A stretch of DNA of 64,000 bases from an uncultured Oscillospiraceae bacterium (GTDB taxonomy: Bacteria > Bacillota > Clostridia > Oscillospirales > Acutalibacteraceae). The notes beneath the pieces are model-generated. The model made no database searches. It was not told where the DNA came from and was given only the letters and a program-made list of their open reading frames with translations. Made by a program: the position numbers and the translations under genes. The stretch's first letter is position 1; each line of letters opens with the position of its first letter. The stretch is taken from positions 9,469-73,468 of the forward strand of contig CAJUNQ010000118.1 of assembly GCA_910587835.1 (NCBI GenBank), written 5' to 3'. Below are positions 8,006 to 17,090 of the stretch, in pieces.

Positions 8006-10096
8006 ATGAAAAATGATATTGATTCCATCCTGAATTCCATGTTTCGGGACGGCAGGCTGAATATGAGAAGCCCCCGGGCAAACAGCGCTCCCCGGGACAG
8101 CGGAGGGAGCCCGGAGGGGCCTCTCAGCCCGGCGGCCAGAGAGGCGGAAAAGGCATTGGAGTCTGTGCAGTCCGCCCAGCTGGACATGGCGGAGTCTTTG
8201 CAGAAAAGCATTGAGCGCATGACCCAGGAGGCCCGGGCGGATATGGAGGACCTGGAGCTTCACCTGAAAAGCGACGGCATCGAGGCCCGTCCTGCCAATA
8301 ACGGGGGCAGCGCTCAGGACCTGGACCAGGCCTTTGAGGTGGCCCGGCAGGAGACGCTTGCCCAGGTGCTGGGGCAGGAGGACTTTGTCAACCGGCTGAT
8401 TCTGACCTTCAAGCGGCCCTTTGTGGCGGGCTCCTCAGACGATGCGCCCCTGAGCCGGGCCGCTCTGCTGGGCCGGCCGGGCACAGGCCGGCGCAGCGCG
8501 GTAAAGGCCATCACCGCCTCTCTGGGGCGGCAGGGGGTGCTGAAGACCCCAAAGGTGATGGAGCTGGACCTGGCGGCGTACCATGCCCCGGGCTCGGAAA
8601 AGCTGTTTGTGCAGGACCTGTATGCGGCGTTGAAGTCCGGGGCCTCGGCGCTGGTGTTCTCCCGGTATGAGGACTGCCACCCCTCTGTGCTGCCTATGGT
8701 GACGGCTTTGTTTTCTACAGGCAGCGTGCCTCTGCCGGGGCGGTATGCCGAGCAGAAGGGCCTGCTGATAGAGGTGGGCACGGCTCTGGCGCCGGGGGCG
8801 GTGTCCAGGCTGCCGGCGGGAGGCCGGTATCTCTTTTTGCTGGGGGACAGCGAGGCCCGGCTGATGGGGGCCTTGGGCAGCGTTTTCGTGGGAGGGCTGG
8901 AGGACCGGCTCTCTACCGGGGAATTTACCCCCGACAGCCTGGCGCGCATTGCCGGGGCCGCGGGAAAGGAGCTGTGCCTGCGGGCGGAGAAGCAGCTGGG
9001 CTTCCGGCTGACCGTGAGCTCTGAGGCGGCAAAAGCCCTGGCGGAGGCCTACGACCGGGAGCAGGGCGCGGCGGCTATTCAGCAAGAGGCCCAGGCTCTT
9101 TACCGGGCCATGAGCGAGGAGAAGCTGCGCAGGTCCCTGCGTCCCCCGCTGACAGCGGAGCTATTAGCGCCGGAGGGGAAATTCATCATAAAATACCGGG
9201 CCGAGAATGTCTCGGGAGAGATTATGCCCCAGTCGCCCGAGAGTATGGCCGGACAGGCGGAGCTGGAACAGGTAAAGGAAGAGATGTCTCATATTGTGGG
9301 GCTTGGCAGCGTTAAGGACTACATTTTGTCGTTAGAGGACAATTTCAAGATGCAGCAGCTCCGGCGGGAGCGGGGGCTCAAGGCAGAGAGTCCCTCTATG
9401 CATATGATTTTCACCGGCAACCCGGGCACAGGCAAGACCACAGTGGCCCGGCTGACAGCCCGGTATCTGAAAGCCATTGGCGCCCTGACCGGCGGGCAGC
9501 TGGTGGAGGTGACCCGGGCCGACCTGGTGGGCCAGTATGTGGGCCACACCGCGCCTTTGACCCAAAAGGCCATTCAGTCGGCATTAGGGGGCGTGCTGTT
9601 CATTGACGAGGCCTATTCGTTGTACCGGGGCCGGGACGACAGCTTTGGGCTGGAAGCCATTGACGCGCTGGTGAAGGGCATGGAGGACCACCGGGACCGG
9701 CTGGTGGTGATTCTGGCAGGGTACAGCCGGGAGATGGAGGAGTTTTTGACAGCCAACTCGGGGCTGCGGTCCCGGTTCCCCAACCTGATTGAGTTTCCGG
9801 ACTACACGGCGGAGGAACTGCTGGACATTACCAGGAGCATTGTGGCTGGCAAGGGCTACCGGCTTGACCCGGCCTGCGACGCGCCTCTGTTGGGATATTA
9901 TGAGGCCATGCAGCTCACCGGCGACGCCAGGGTAAACGGCAACGGGCGCATGGCCCGGAACAAGGTAGAGGCGGCGGAGCTGGCCTGCGCCCGCCGGAAC
10001 ATGCGGGCGGCAGAGGGAGAACGGGACTTAGAGCTGTTGCTGCCTGAGGACTTTGGGTTTGAGGAAGCCAAGGGCGCAGGCGAGAGCGAACGGTGA
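8006..10096 (+). CDS. SpoVK/CbxX-type AAA+ ATPase, tandem AAA
   Basis: A 696-residue protein with two AAA modules. The C-terminal one is a complete CbxX/CfqX (SpoVK-like) ATPase: Walker A GNPGTGKTT (residues 471-479), Walker B VLFIDEAYSL (about 530-539), and the SRFPNLIEFPDY sensor/arginine region. The N-terminal one has a degenerate Walker A, GRPGTGRRS (about 156-164), with arginine in place of the catalytic lysine, so it probably does not hydrolyse ATP. ATG 8006 is used because AAAGGAGAG lies 6-7 bases upstream; an in-frame GTG at 7973 lacks a site. SpoVK is a mother-cell sporulation protein; EccA of type VII secretion is another relative, but no secretion genes are nearby. Confidence 0.85.
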   Translation: MKNDIDSILNSMFRDGRLNMRSPRANSAPRDSGGSPEGPLSPAAREAEKALESVQSAQLDMAESLQKSIERMTQEARADMEDLELHLKSDGIEARPANNGGSAQDLDQAFEVARQETLAQVLGQEDFVNRLILTFKRPFVAGSSDDAPLSRAALLGRPGTGRRSAVKAITASLGRQGVLKTPKVMELDLAAYHAPGSEKLFVQDLYAALKSGASALVFSRYEDCHPSVLPMVTALFSTGSVPLPGRYAEQKGLLIEVGTALAPGAVSRLPAGGRYLFLLGDSEARLMGALGSVFVGGLEDRLSTGEFTPDSLARIAGAAGKELCLRAEKQLGFRLTVSSEAAKALAEAYDREQGAAAIQQEAQALYRAMSEEKLRRSLRPPLTAELLAPEGKFIIKYRAENVSGEIMPQSPESMAGQAELEQVKEEMSHIVGLGSVKDYILSLEDNFKMQQLRRERGLKAESPSMHMIFTGNPGTGKTTVARLTARYLKAIGALTGGQLVEVTRADLVGQYVGHTAPLTQKAIQSALGGVLFIDEAYSLYRGRDDSFGLEAIDALVKGMEDHRDRLVVILAGYSREMEEFLTANSGLRSRFPNLIEFPDYTAEELLDITRSIVAGKGYRLDPACDAPLLGYYEAMQLTGDARVNGNGRMARNKVEAAELACARRNMRAAEGERDLELLLPEDFGFEEAKGAGESER

Positions 10097-10127
10097 TCAC
10101 AGGCCAAAGGCTGACATGATTTGTGGC

Positions 10128-10179
10128 CCAGGGGCTGAGACTTGGCTGAAGCTAAGTCTCAGCCCCTGGCTGATTTTCA
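10128..10179 (+). terminator. Long perfect hairpin terminator
   Basis: A perfect 16-bp stem (10128-10143 with 10154-10169) extends by three more pairs to a TGAA tetraloop. The T-tract is short (ATTTTC). The palindrome works on both strands. Confidence 0.6.
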
Positions 10180-10493
10180 AGGAGGAGCCTGCGGTTTTAC
10201 TTTGTGGACTCGGTTGAGGCAGCCTTGAACTTAGGCGGCGCATAGTCTTGGGGGCTGCGGAAGGTTTGCAGAGCAGAGGGGGTAAGGCGGGCTTTTGTTT
10301 GCGATGTAGAATGCAAAGGGAACACCTTCTACATGCCGCTAAAAAAGCAACAGCAGACTTTCTGCCAGACGCCGCCTGAATTCAGCATTTTTTGCGTCTG
10401 AGGGGACGGAGGGTCGGGGAAAATCATAGGATTGAATCAGAAAAACAAAAGAATAGTATCAGTCAGAGTGTTCCATTCTGCTGGGATGTGTGC

Positions 10494-10499
10494 TATAAT
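10494..10499 (+). promoter_or_regulatory. Extended -10 promoter for GH31 gene
   Basis: TGTGC precedes TATAAT (10494-10499), an extended -10; the -35 region at 10471-10476 (TTCCAT) is weak. The 10180-10490 interval before it holds only an 8-bp inverted repeat (ATGTAGAA, about 10304-10334) and no gene. Confidence 0.6.
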
Positions 10500-10554
10500 A
10501 AAGATTAGATTTCGTCATTTCCTATAAACCTTCTCAACAGAAAGGAGCACCAAC

Positions 10555-12867
10555 ATGAAGTTTACCAGAGGCTATTGGGTCAACAGGCCCGGCGTCACCG
10601 TGGCCGACTGCGTACAGATTCGGGAGACCCGGGTGGAGGGCAACAAGCTGTATATCTACAGCGTACCCTATGCCATGGACATGCGGGGCATGGGCGGGCC
10701 TGTGCTGGAGATGTACATCAGCTCTCCCCGGCCGGACATTATCCGCACCCAGGCCTGGCACTTTATGGGCAGCGCCAAAAAAGTCCCTCAGTTTGAGCTG
10801 GACATTCAGGACTGCCCTCTGGACGTTACCGAGGACGAGGGCGCCGTCACCGTAAAGAGCGGGAAGACAGAGCTGAGGATCACCAAGAGCCCTGCCAGCT
10901 TTACCTATTATTATGACGGCAAGCCCCTGACCAAGGTGGGCGACAAGTTTGGCCACAGTATGCTCAGCTACATCACCACCCCAGAGGGTCCCTTTATGCG
11001 GGCGCAGCTGGACCTGGGCATTGGAGAGAAAATCTACGGCCTGGGCGAGCGGTTCACCCCCTTTGTGAAAAACGGCCAGGTGGTGGATATCTGGCAGGAG
11101 GACGGGGGCACCTGCTCGGAGATCTCCTATAAGAACATTCCCTTCTACCTGACCAACAAGGGCTACGGCGTGTTTGTCAACTCTACCGGCGAGGTGAGCT
11201 ATGAGCTGTGCTCTGAGGTGGTCACCCGGGCTCAGTTCTCTGTGCCTGGCGAGGAGCTGGACTTTATGGTCATCGGCGGCGGGGATGCCAAAACCGTGCT
11301 GCAGAACTACACCGGCCTCACCGGTAAGCCCGCCTTGCCTCCGGCCTGGACCTTTGGCCTGTGGCTGTCCACCTCCTTTACCACCAACTATGATGAGGAG
11401 ACAGTCAACGAGTTTGTGGGCGGCATGAAGGACCGGGATATCCCCCTGCATGTGTTCCACTTCGACTGCTACTGGATGACCGAGAACGAGTGGTGCAACT
11501 TCAAGTTTGACCCCAAAATGTTCAAGGACGCCCCGGGGCTGATCAAGCGGCTGAAGGAGAAGGGGTTAAAGATCTGCGTGTGGATCAACTCCTATATCGG
11601 CCAAAAGTCCCCCCTGTTCAAGGAGGGCATGGAGCATGGATATCTGCTCAAGCGTCCCAACGGGGATGTGTGGCAGTGGGACATGTGGCAGGCCGGCATG
11701 GGCCTGGTGGACTTTACCAACCCGGCTGCCTGGAAGTGGTATCAGGACAAGCTGCGGGAGCTGCTGGACATGGGTGTGGACTGCTTCAAGACCGACTTCG
11801 GCGAGCGCATTCCCACAGACTGTGTCTACTACGACGGCAGCGACCCGGTGCTGATGCACAACTACTATACTTATCTTTATAATAAGTGCGTGTTTGAGCT
11901 GCTGGAGGAGTATAAGGGCCACAACGAGGCCTGCCTGTTTGCCCGCAGCGCCACTGCCGGCGGGCAGAAGTTCCCGGTGCACTGGGGCGGCGACTGCTCC
12001 TCCAACTACCTGTCCATGAGCGAGAGCCTGCGGGCGGGCCTGTCTCTGTGCCTGTCCGGCTTCGCCTTCTGGAGCCACGACATCAGCGGCTTTGAGGGCA
12101 CTGCCCCTGCCGATGTGTACAAGCGTTGGGCAGCGTTCGGCCTGTTGTCCACCCACTCCCGGCTCCACGGGTCCAACTCCTACCGGGTGCCCTGGCTGTT
12201 CGACGAGGAGTCGGTGGACGTGGTGCGCAAGTTCACCAAGCTGAAGTGCGCCCTGATGCCCTATCTGTACACCAAGGCCGTGGAGGCCCACCAGACCGGC
12301 GTTCCCATGATGCGGGCCATGATGCTGGAATTCCCCGAGGACATCCCCTGCGCGGATTTGGACCGGCAGTATCTGCTGGGCGAGAGCCTGCTGGTGGCCC
12401 CTGTCTTCACCAAAGAGGGAGACGTGGACTACTATCTGCCAGAGGGCCGGTGGACCAACATCCTCAACGACCAGGTGGTGGAGGGCGGCAAGTGGCTGCA
12501 TGAGATCCACGACTTCATGAGCCTGCCGCTGATGGCCCGGGAGAACACCATCCTCCCTGTGGGCGCCGACTGCACAGACGTGGAGTATGACTATGCCAAG
12601 GGCCTGACTCTGCATGTGTATGAGCTCACCGGCAAGGCCGCCTGCGATGTGGTGGACATGAAGGGGGAGAAGTTCCTCAGCGCCGCCGCGGAGAGGGAAG
12701 GGGACAAGGTCACTGTCCGCCTCAACGGAAAGACGGAGGGCCTGAGCCTGCTGCTGCATCATGTGCAGGCTGTCGGCAGCGTGAACGGCGCGGCGGCTGA
12801 AAAGGCGGAGCAGGGCGTACTGCTCCGCGTGAACGAGGGCGCGGATACAGTGAGCTTCCACATCTAA
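10555..12867 (+). CDS. yicI: Alpha-xylosidase (GH31, YicI type)
   Basis: A 770-residue glycoside hydrolase of family 31, nearly the length of E. coli YicI (772). It should release alpha-linked xylose from xyloglucan fragments such as isoprimeverose. The catalytic nucleophile is Asp414 in KTDFGE and the acid/base is Asp480 in WGGDCSS, matching Asp416 and Asp482 of YicI. The N-terminal beta-sandwich and the GLGERFTPFVKNG segment also fit. No signal peptide, so it acts on imported oligosaccharide in the cytoplasm. ATG 10555 follows AAAGGAG. The sugar ABC transporter downstream has its own promoter but probably delivers its substrate. Confidence 0.93.
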   Translation: MKFTRGYWVNRPGVTVADCVQIRETRVEGNKLYIYSVPYAMDMRGMGGPVLEMYISSPRPDIIRTQAWHFMGSAKKVPQFELDIQDCPLDVTEDEGAVTVKSGKTELRITKSPASFTYYYDGKPLTKVGDKFGHSMLSYITTPEGPFMRAQLDLGIGEKIYGLGERFTPFVKNGQVVDIWQEDGGTCSEISYKNIPFYLTNKGYGVFVNSTGEVSYELCSEVVTRAQFSVPGEELDFMVIGGGDAKTVLQNYTGLTGKPALPPAWTFGLWLSTSFTTNYDEETVNEFVGGMKDRDIPLHVFHFDCYWMTENEWCNFKFDPKMFKDAPGLIKRLKEKGLKICVWINSYIGQKSPLFKEGMEHGYLLKRPNGDVWQWDMWQAGMGLVDFTNPAAWKWYQDKLRELLDMGVDCFKTDFGERIPTDCVYYDGSDPVLMHNYYTYLYNKCVFELLEEYKGHNEACLFARSATAGGQKFPVHWGGDCSSNYLSMSESLRAGLSLCLSGFAFWSHDISGFEGTAPADVYKRWAAFGLLSTHSRLHGSNSYRVPWLFDEESVDVVRKFTKLKCALMPYLYTKAVEAHQTGVPMMRAMMLEFPEDIPCADLDRQYLLGESLLVAPVFTKEGDVDYYLPEGRWTNILNDQVVEGGKWLHEIHDFMSLPLMARENTILPVGADCTDVEYDYAKGLTLHVYELTGKAACDVVDMKGEKFLSAAAEREGDKVTVRLNGKTEGLSLLLHHVQAVGSVNGAAAEKAEQGVLLRVNEGADTVSFHI

Positions 12868-13025
12868 AGGAAGCGGCGGCTGAATCGCGGAAAAACAGGC
12901 GTTTTGTACATAGAAAAGCCAGGGTGTTTGTGTTTTTTTTTCGTGACCCTGTGTGTTCGACAAAGAGCGTTGGTGGAAATGCCGAAAAGGAATGCGGTTT
13001 CAGAAAAATATTTTCCATCCAGCTC

Positions 13026-13054
13026 TTTACAATTTGTTTATGGTGTGATATAAT
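13026..13054 (+). promoter_or_regulatory. Sigma-A promoter of sugar ABC operon
   Basis: TTTACA (13026-13031), 17-bp spacer, TATAAT (13049-13054). Transcription should begin near 13061, so the three-way-junction leader at 13065-13129 starts almost at the 5' end of the RNA. Confidence 0.85.
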
Positions 13055-13064
13055 TCTGACGAAA

Positions 13065-13129
13065 CCATGACGCAAGAGGAGTACTCCTCTTGGTGTTTCC
13101 GACTAGGGTCGGAAACAATCGAGTCATGG
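13065..13129 (+). ncRNA. Three-way-junction 5' leader RNA
   Basis: An outer stem, CCATGAC (13065-13071) with GTCATGG (13123-13129), encloses two perfect hairpins. Hairpin 1 is the 20-nt palindrome at 13073-13092 (8-bp stem, GUAC loop). Hairpin 2 is GTTTCCGAC (13095-13103) with GTCGGAAAC (13108-13116) and a TAGG loop. All three helices are uninterrupted. It lies between the promoter and the binding-protein start. It could stabilise the mRNA 5' end, be a ligand-sensing RNA, or (the palindrome) be a repressor operator. I do not recognise it as a known riboswitch class. Confidence 0.6.
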
Positions 13130-13160
13130 TGAACAAAATATGTAAAGGAGAAGATCAAAA

Positions 13161-15044
13161 ATGACCAAAAGAATTCTGGCTCTGATCCTGGCGCTGTGCC
13201 TGGTCGCGACAGTGTTTGCGGCCTGCGGCGGCGACAGCGGCGAAAGCAGCTCTTCTGCGGCTGGAGATACCAGCTCCAGCTCCAGCTCCAGCGAGAGCGC
13301 TCCTGCTGACGATGGCGGCAGCAGCGAAGATGGCGACGCCAGCACGCCTGAGGACGGCGGCGCCGCTGTGAGCGGCGAGGGCTCCATGGAGGCCGCTGGC
13401 CTGAAGTGGCACACCGCCGAGGAGGTTGAGGGCGACGACGCGCCTGCCGGCGAGATCGACGAGCGGGCTTTCCAGAAGTTTGACGAGGTGGTGGAGGTCC
13501 ACTTTGCCAGCTCGATCGACCCGGTGGACACCACTCTGTCTGAGGGTGAGGATGCTGCCAACAACCAGTACACCCGCTATCTGGAGGAGAACTTCAACAT
13601 CAAGTTTGTCTCTGACTGGACTGTGGGCTCTACGGCTGACTTCCAGCAGAAAATCTCCCTGCAGATCGCTTCCGCCTCCCTGCCGGACGGCATAGTGGTT
13701 CCCAACCGCAGCTACATGGTAAAGGCCGCTCAGTCTGAGCTGCTGGCTGACCTGCATGACGTGTATGACCAGTATGCATCCAAGCAGGTCAAGCAGATCA
13801 TGGAGTCCACCGATGGCCGCGCCTACAGCAACGGCACCTATGACGGGACGTTTGTGGGCCTGCCCAATGTGTCTGTGGAGACCGACGGCATCTACATCTA
13901 CTTCATCCGCCAGGATTGGCTGGACGAGCTGAAGATTGAGGTTCCCAAGACCATCGCTGAGCTGGAAGCCGCTGCCCAGAAGTTCAAGGACGAGGGCAAG
14001 TCTCCCAAGTACTCCATTGCGGGTGTGGGCCAGGGTGTGCGCAGTTATGCAAACTTCCTTGAGTCCGGAAACAAGAGCTACGGCTTTGACGCTGTTTACC
14101 AGGCCAAGGACGCCTACCCGGGCTTCTTCTACTACGAGGGCGACGAGCTGGTTTACGGCACCAACACCCAGCAGACCCGGGACACCCTGGAGATTCTGGC
14201 TGACTGGTACAAGAAGGGCCTCATCAACCCCGAGCTGGGCGTTGCCACCAACGGCGACGAGGCTGCGGGCGTAAAGGAAGGCACTTGCGGCATTTTCATG
14301 GGTCCCTGGTGGAGCCTGGGCTACGGCAACGGCGACTCCTTCAAGAACGACCCCACCGCCGACTGGCAGGCTTATCCCCTTTACAGCGATGATGGCAAGT
14401 GGAATGTGAAGATCAAGGACTGCGGCTCCTCTTACACAATCGTGAGCGCCGACGCCTCTGACGATGTGAAGAAGGCCATCATCATCACCAACAACGTGCT
14501 TGTGCGTGACGAGTCCATCTTCGACACCTCTGTTGCTATCGGCTGGTACCCGCTGCGCAACACCATGGCCGCCATGGACGAGTGCGAGTACGAGTACAAC
14601 GCCCTGATGGACGTGCTCAAGGGCGACAAGACTGCTGAGGACTACAACATCCCCGGCAACATCTACAAGAACCTGTACACCGACGCTGTGGACCTGCCCA
14701 CTGTCTTCAAGGAGGACTTCAAGGGCGACCGCAATGTCAGCGTGAACGACATGGACGTGATGACCAACAACGGCCAGTTCAACCGCTACTATGCCCTGCT
14801 GGTAGGCGACCGTCCCTATGCCACCCTCACTCCCGATAAGAAGGTGGAGTCTGTCATCTACTACACCATCGATGAGTTCGACACCTATTGGACCCAGCTG
14901 CAGGACCTGGAGGACCAGACCATCATGTCCATCATGACCGGTCAGGCCGACATCTCCGCCTTTGACACCTATGTGCAGAACTGGAAGGCCCAGGGCGGCG
15001 ACACCATCCTGGCGGCTGTGGACGCCTTTGTCAAGGCTGGCTGA
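13161..15044 (+). CDS. Sugar ABC transporter substrate-binding lipoprotein
   Basis: A 627-residue extracellular solute-binding protein of the long (LipO/YtcQ-like) type that works with LplB/LplC-type permeases. The signal peptide ends in a lipobox (TVFAAC, Cys at residue 21), so it is a membrane-anchored lipoprotein. A Ser/Glu/Asp-rich linker (about 22-75) precedes the ligand-binding domain. The start is ATG 13161 behind AAAGGAG. Because an alpha-xylosidase lies upstream, plant oligosaccharides such as xyloglucan fragments are the likely ligand; this is inference from context. A terminator-like stem follows the gene and probably lowers permease expression relative to this protein. Confidence 0.9.
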   Translation: MTKRILALILALCLVATVFAACGGDSGESSSSAAGDTSSSSSSSESAPADDGGSSEDGDASTPEDGGAAVSGEGSMEAAGLKWHTAEEVEGDDAPAGEIDERAFQKFDEVVEVHFASSIDPVDTTLSEGEDAANNQYTRYLEENFNIKFVSDWTVGSTADFQQKISLQIASASLPDGIVVPNRSYMVKAAQSELLADLHDVYDQYASKQVKQIMESTDGRAYSNGTYDGTFVGLPNVSVETDGIYIYFIRQDWLDELKIEVPKTIAELEAAAQKFKDEGKSPKYSIAGVGQGVRSYANFLESGNKSYGFDAVYQAKDAYPGFFYYEGDELVYGTNTQQTRDTLEILADWYKKGLINPELGVATNGDEAAGVKEGTCGIFMGPWWSLGYGNGDSFKNDPTADWQAYPLYSDDGKWNVKIKDCGSSYTIVSADASDDVKKAIIITNNVLVRDESIFDTSVAIGWYPLRNTMAAMDECEYEYNALMDVLKGDKTAEDYNIPGNIYKNLYTDAVDLPTVFKEDFKGDRNVSVNDMDVMTNNGQFNRYYALLVGDRPYATLTPDKKVESVIYYTIDEFDTYWTQLQDLEDQTIMSIMTGQADISAFDTYVQNWKAQGGDTILAAVDAFVKAG

Positions 15045-15090
15045 TTTTGATTGACCGCCTTTGTTTCAAAGTGAAATAAGTTGACGAGGA

Positions 15091-15133
15091 GCAAAGGCGT
15101 TTTCGTGAAGGAGAACGCCTTTGCCCTTTTATT
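15091..15133 (+). terminator. Intra-operon attenuator hairpin
   Basis: GCAAAGGCGTT (15091-15101) pairs perfectly with AACGCCTTTGC (15114-15124), followed by CCTTTTATT. It lies between the binding-protein and permease genes, the usual place for a partial terminator or mRNA stabiliser. Confidence 0.65.
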
Positions 15134-15156
15134 ATGGTGATTTTAGGAGGGAGAAC

Positions 15157-16083
15157 GTGGAAAACAACGGCCAGACTGCTCCTAAGAAGATAAGAAAATC
15201 TCTGCCTGTCAGCTTCCATTATACCCTGATGACCATTCCGGGCTTTTTGTGGATGATTGCCTTCAGCATTGTGCCCATGGTGGGCATTCTGATGGCTTTT
15301 CAGAATTACATGCCCAAAAAGGGCTGGTTTGGCTCTGAATGGGTGGGGCTTAGCAACTTTACCTACCTGATGAGCCTGGGCGATGTGTGGAACATTGTGC
15401 GCAACACCCTGGTGATTGCGATTGGCAAGCTGGTGCTCAACATCGTCATTCCCCTGGTTTTTGCCATTCTGCTCAACGAGGTCAAGAATGTGGCTTTCAA
15501 GAAGTCTGTGCAGACCATTGTGTATCTGCCCCACTTTATTTCCTGGGTTATTCTGGCAAATATCGTGGGCAACATCTTTGGCTTCTTCGGCATTTTCAAC
15601 AGCGTTTACACCGCCTTTGGCAACGAGCCCAAGATGTGGCTCACAGACCCCAATCTGTTCCAGGGCTTTGTCATTGGCACGGATGTATGGAAGGAATTCG
15701 GCTACAACGCGGTAGTGTTCCTGGCAGCGCTGACAGGCATCAGCCCCAGCCTGTATGAGGCGGCGGCCATTGACGGCGCGTCCCGGTGGCAGTCCATCCG
15801 CAACATCACCCTTCCGGCCCTGATCCCCACCGTGGTGCTGCTGACTACTCTGGCCATGGGCAATGTGCTCAACGCGGGCTTTGACCAGGTGTTCAACATG
15901 TATTCGCCCATGGTGTACAGCACCGGCGACATTATTGACACCTACGTCTACCGCATCGGCATCACCAACATGCAGTTCTCGCTGGCAACGGCGGTGGGCC
16001 TGTTCAAGTCAGTGGTCAGCTTTACCTTGATCACTGTGTCCTATGTGCTGGCTTATAAATTCGCCGACTACACTATTTTCTAA
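15157..16083 (+). CDS. Sugar ABC transporter permease (LplB-like)
   Basis: A 308-residue inner-membrane permease of the LplB/UgpA type with six predicted helices. The EAA motif that contacts the ATPase is visible as YEAAAIDGASRWQSIRNITLP (about residues 198-217, only the core named here). GTG 15157 is chosen because TAGGAGGG lies directly upstream; an earlier in-frame TTG (15121) falls inside the preceding hairpin. It pairs with the next permease. No ATPase gene is present, so the pair probably uses a shared MsmX-type ATPase encoded elsewhere. Confidence 0.92.
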   Translation: MENNGQTAPKKIRKSLPVSFHYTLMTIPGFLWMIAFSIVPMVGILMAFQNYMPKKGWFGSEWVGLSNFTYLMSLGDVWNIVRNTLVIAIGKLVLNIVIPLVFAILLNEVKNVAFKKSVQTIVYLPHFISWVILANIVGNIFGFFGIFNSVYTAFGNEPKMWLTDPNLFQGFVIGTDVWKEFGYNAVVFLAALTGISPSLYEAAAIDGASRWQSIRNITLPALIPTVVLLTTLAMGNVLNAGFDQVFNMYSPMVYSTGDIIDTYVYRIGITNMQFSLATAVGLFKSVVSFTLITVSYVLAYKFADYTIF

Positions 16084-16096
16084 GGGGGGGAGCACA

Positions 16097-16984
16097 ATGG
16101 TAGAGAATAAGACCTTTTTGTCCAGACTGTTTGACGTCATCAACGTGCTCATCCTGCTGCTTCTGGCAGTGAGCTGCCTGTACCCCCTGTGGTACACCTT
16201 TTGTGTGTCTGTGTCCGACAAGATCGCCGTGTCCTCCGGCCAGGTAACCATGTTCCCCATTGGCTTCAACATCAACTCCTACAAGCTGGTTATGGGCGAC
16301 GCCAAGTTCTGGAACTCCTTCTGGATTTCTGTGCAGCGCGTGGTGTTTGGCACGGTGTTCACTATGGTAGTCATTATCATGATGGCCTATCCCCTCTCCA
16401 AGAACAAGAGGGAGTATAAACCCCGCAATTTCATGATGTGGGCGCTGATCTTCTGCATGCTGTTCAACGGCGGCACCATCCCCTGGTTCATCACCGTCAA
16501 GACCTATGGCCTGATGAACACCATGGCGGCCCTGGTGCTGGCGGGCAGTGTGCCTGTGTTCAATGTGATTCTGCTGATGAACTTCTTCCGCAACCTGCCC
16601 AGCGATTTGGAGGAGGCTGCTTCCATTGACGGCGCAGGCCCCTGGCGCATTCTCTGGCAGATTGTGGTGCCCTGCTCGGTGCCGGTCATTGCCACGGTGG
16701 TGCTGTTTACCTCGGTGGGCTTCTGGAATGAGTTCTTCCAGGGCCTGGTGCTGATGAATAGCGACGATATGTACCCCCTGCAGACCTATATCAAGCAGAT
16801 TGTGGTGCAGATTCCTGTGGGCGTCACCCTGACGGCTGAGCAGTATCAGCAGCTGAATCAGAACTCCAACAAGGCGTTGGAGGCGGCGAAGGTGTTCATC
16901 GCCATGATTCCCATGCTGATTGTATATCCCTTCCTGCAGAAGTATTTTGTGAACGGCATTACACTGGGCGCAGTGAAGGAGTAA
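16097..16984 (+). CDS. Sugar ABC transporter permease (LplC-like)
   Basis: A 295-residue permease of the LplC/UgpE type with six membrane segments and the EAA loop EEAASIDGAGPWRILWQIV near residues 175-193. ATG 16097 follows AAGGGGGGG, 13 bases after the previous stop. Together with the upstream permease it forms the heterodimeric channel for the 13161 binding protein. The operon ends here at a strong terminator. Confidence 0.92.
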   Translation: MVENKTFLSRLFDVINVLILLLLAVSCLYPLWYTFCVSVSDKIAVSSGQVTMFPIGFNINSYKLVMGDAKFWNSFWISVQRVVFGTVFTMVVIIMMAYPLSKNKREYKPRNFMMWALIFCMLFNGGTIPWFITVKTYGLMNTMAALVLAGSVPVFNVILLMNFFRNLPSDLEEAASIDGAGPWRILWQIVVPCSVPVIATVVLFTSVGFWNEFFQGLVLMNSDDMYPLQTYIKQIVVQIPVGVTLTAEQYQQLNQNSNKALEAAKVFIAMIPMLIVYPFLQKYFVNGITLGAVKE

Positions 16985-17031
16985 TGTTCTGTCATTGGCG
17001 CAGGCCGGCTGGTCTGGCTGCGTAAAGGAAA

Positions 17032-17066
17032 AAGCCTGAGCTCTTTTGAGAGCCCAGGCTTTTTTG
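17032..17066. terminator. Terminator between convergent genes
   Basis: AAGCCTG-GCTCT (17032-17044) pairs with AGAGC-CAGGCTT (17049-17061), then TTTTT. It serves the permease operon and could also act on the convergent kinase gene. Confidence 0.85.
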
Positions 17067-17090
17067 TATTCATTTTTAACCGGACAGCAG

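Noticed and set aside
12957..12963. Spo0A box (TTCGACA) upstream of the sugar ABC promoter
   Set aside because: A 7-bp match on either strand is expected by chance several times in a window this size; no second box is near.
13065..13129. Known riboswitch or ribozyme in the sugar operon leader
   Set aside because: No hammerhead CTGATGA/GAA core, no purine, TPP, SAM, lysine or guanidine signature was found; left unnamed.
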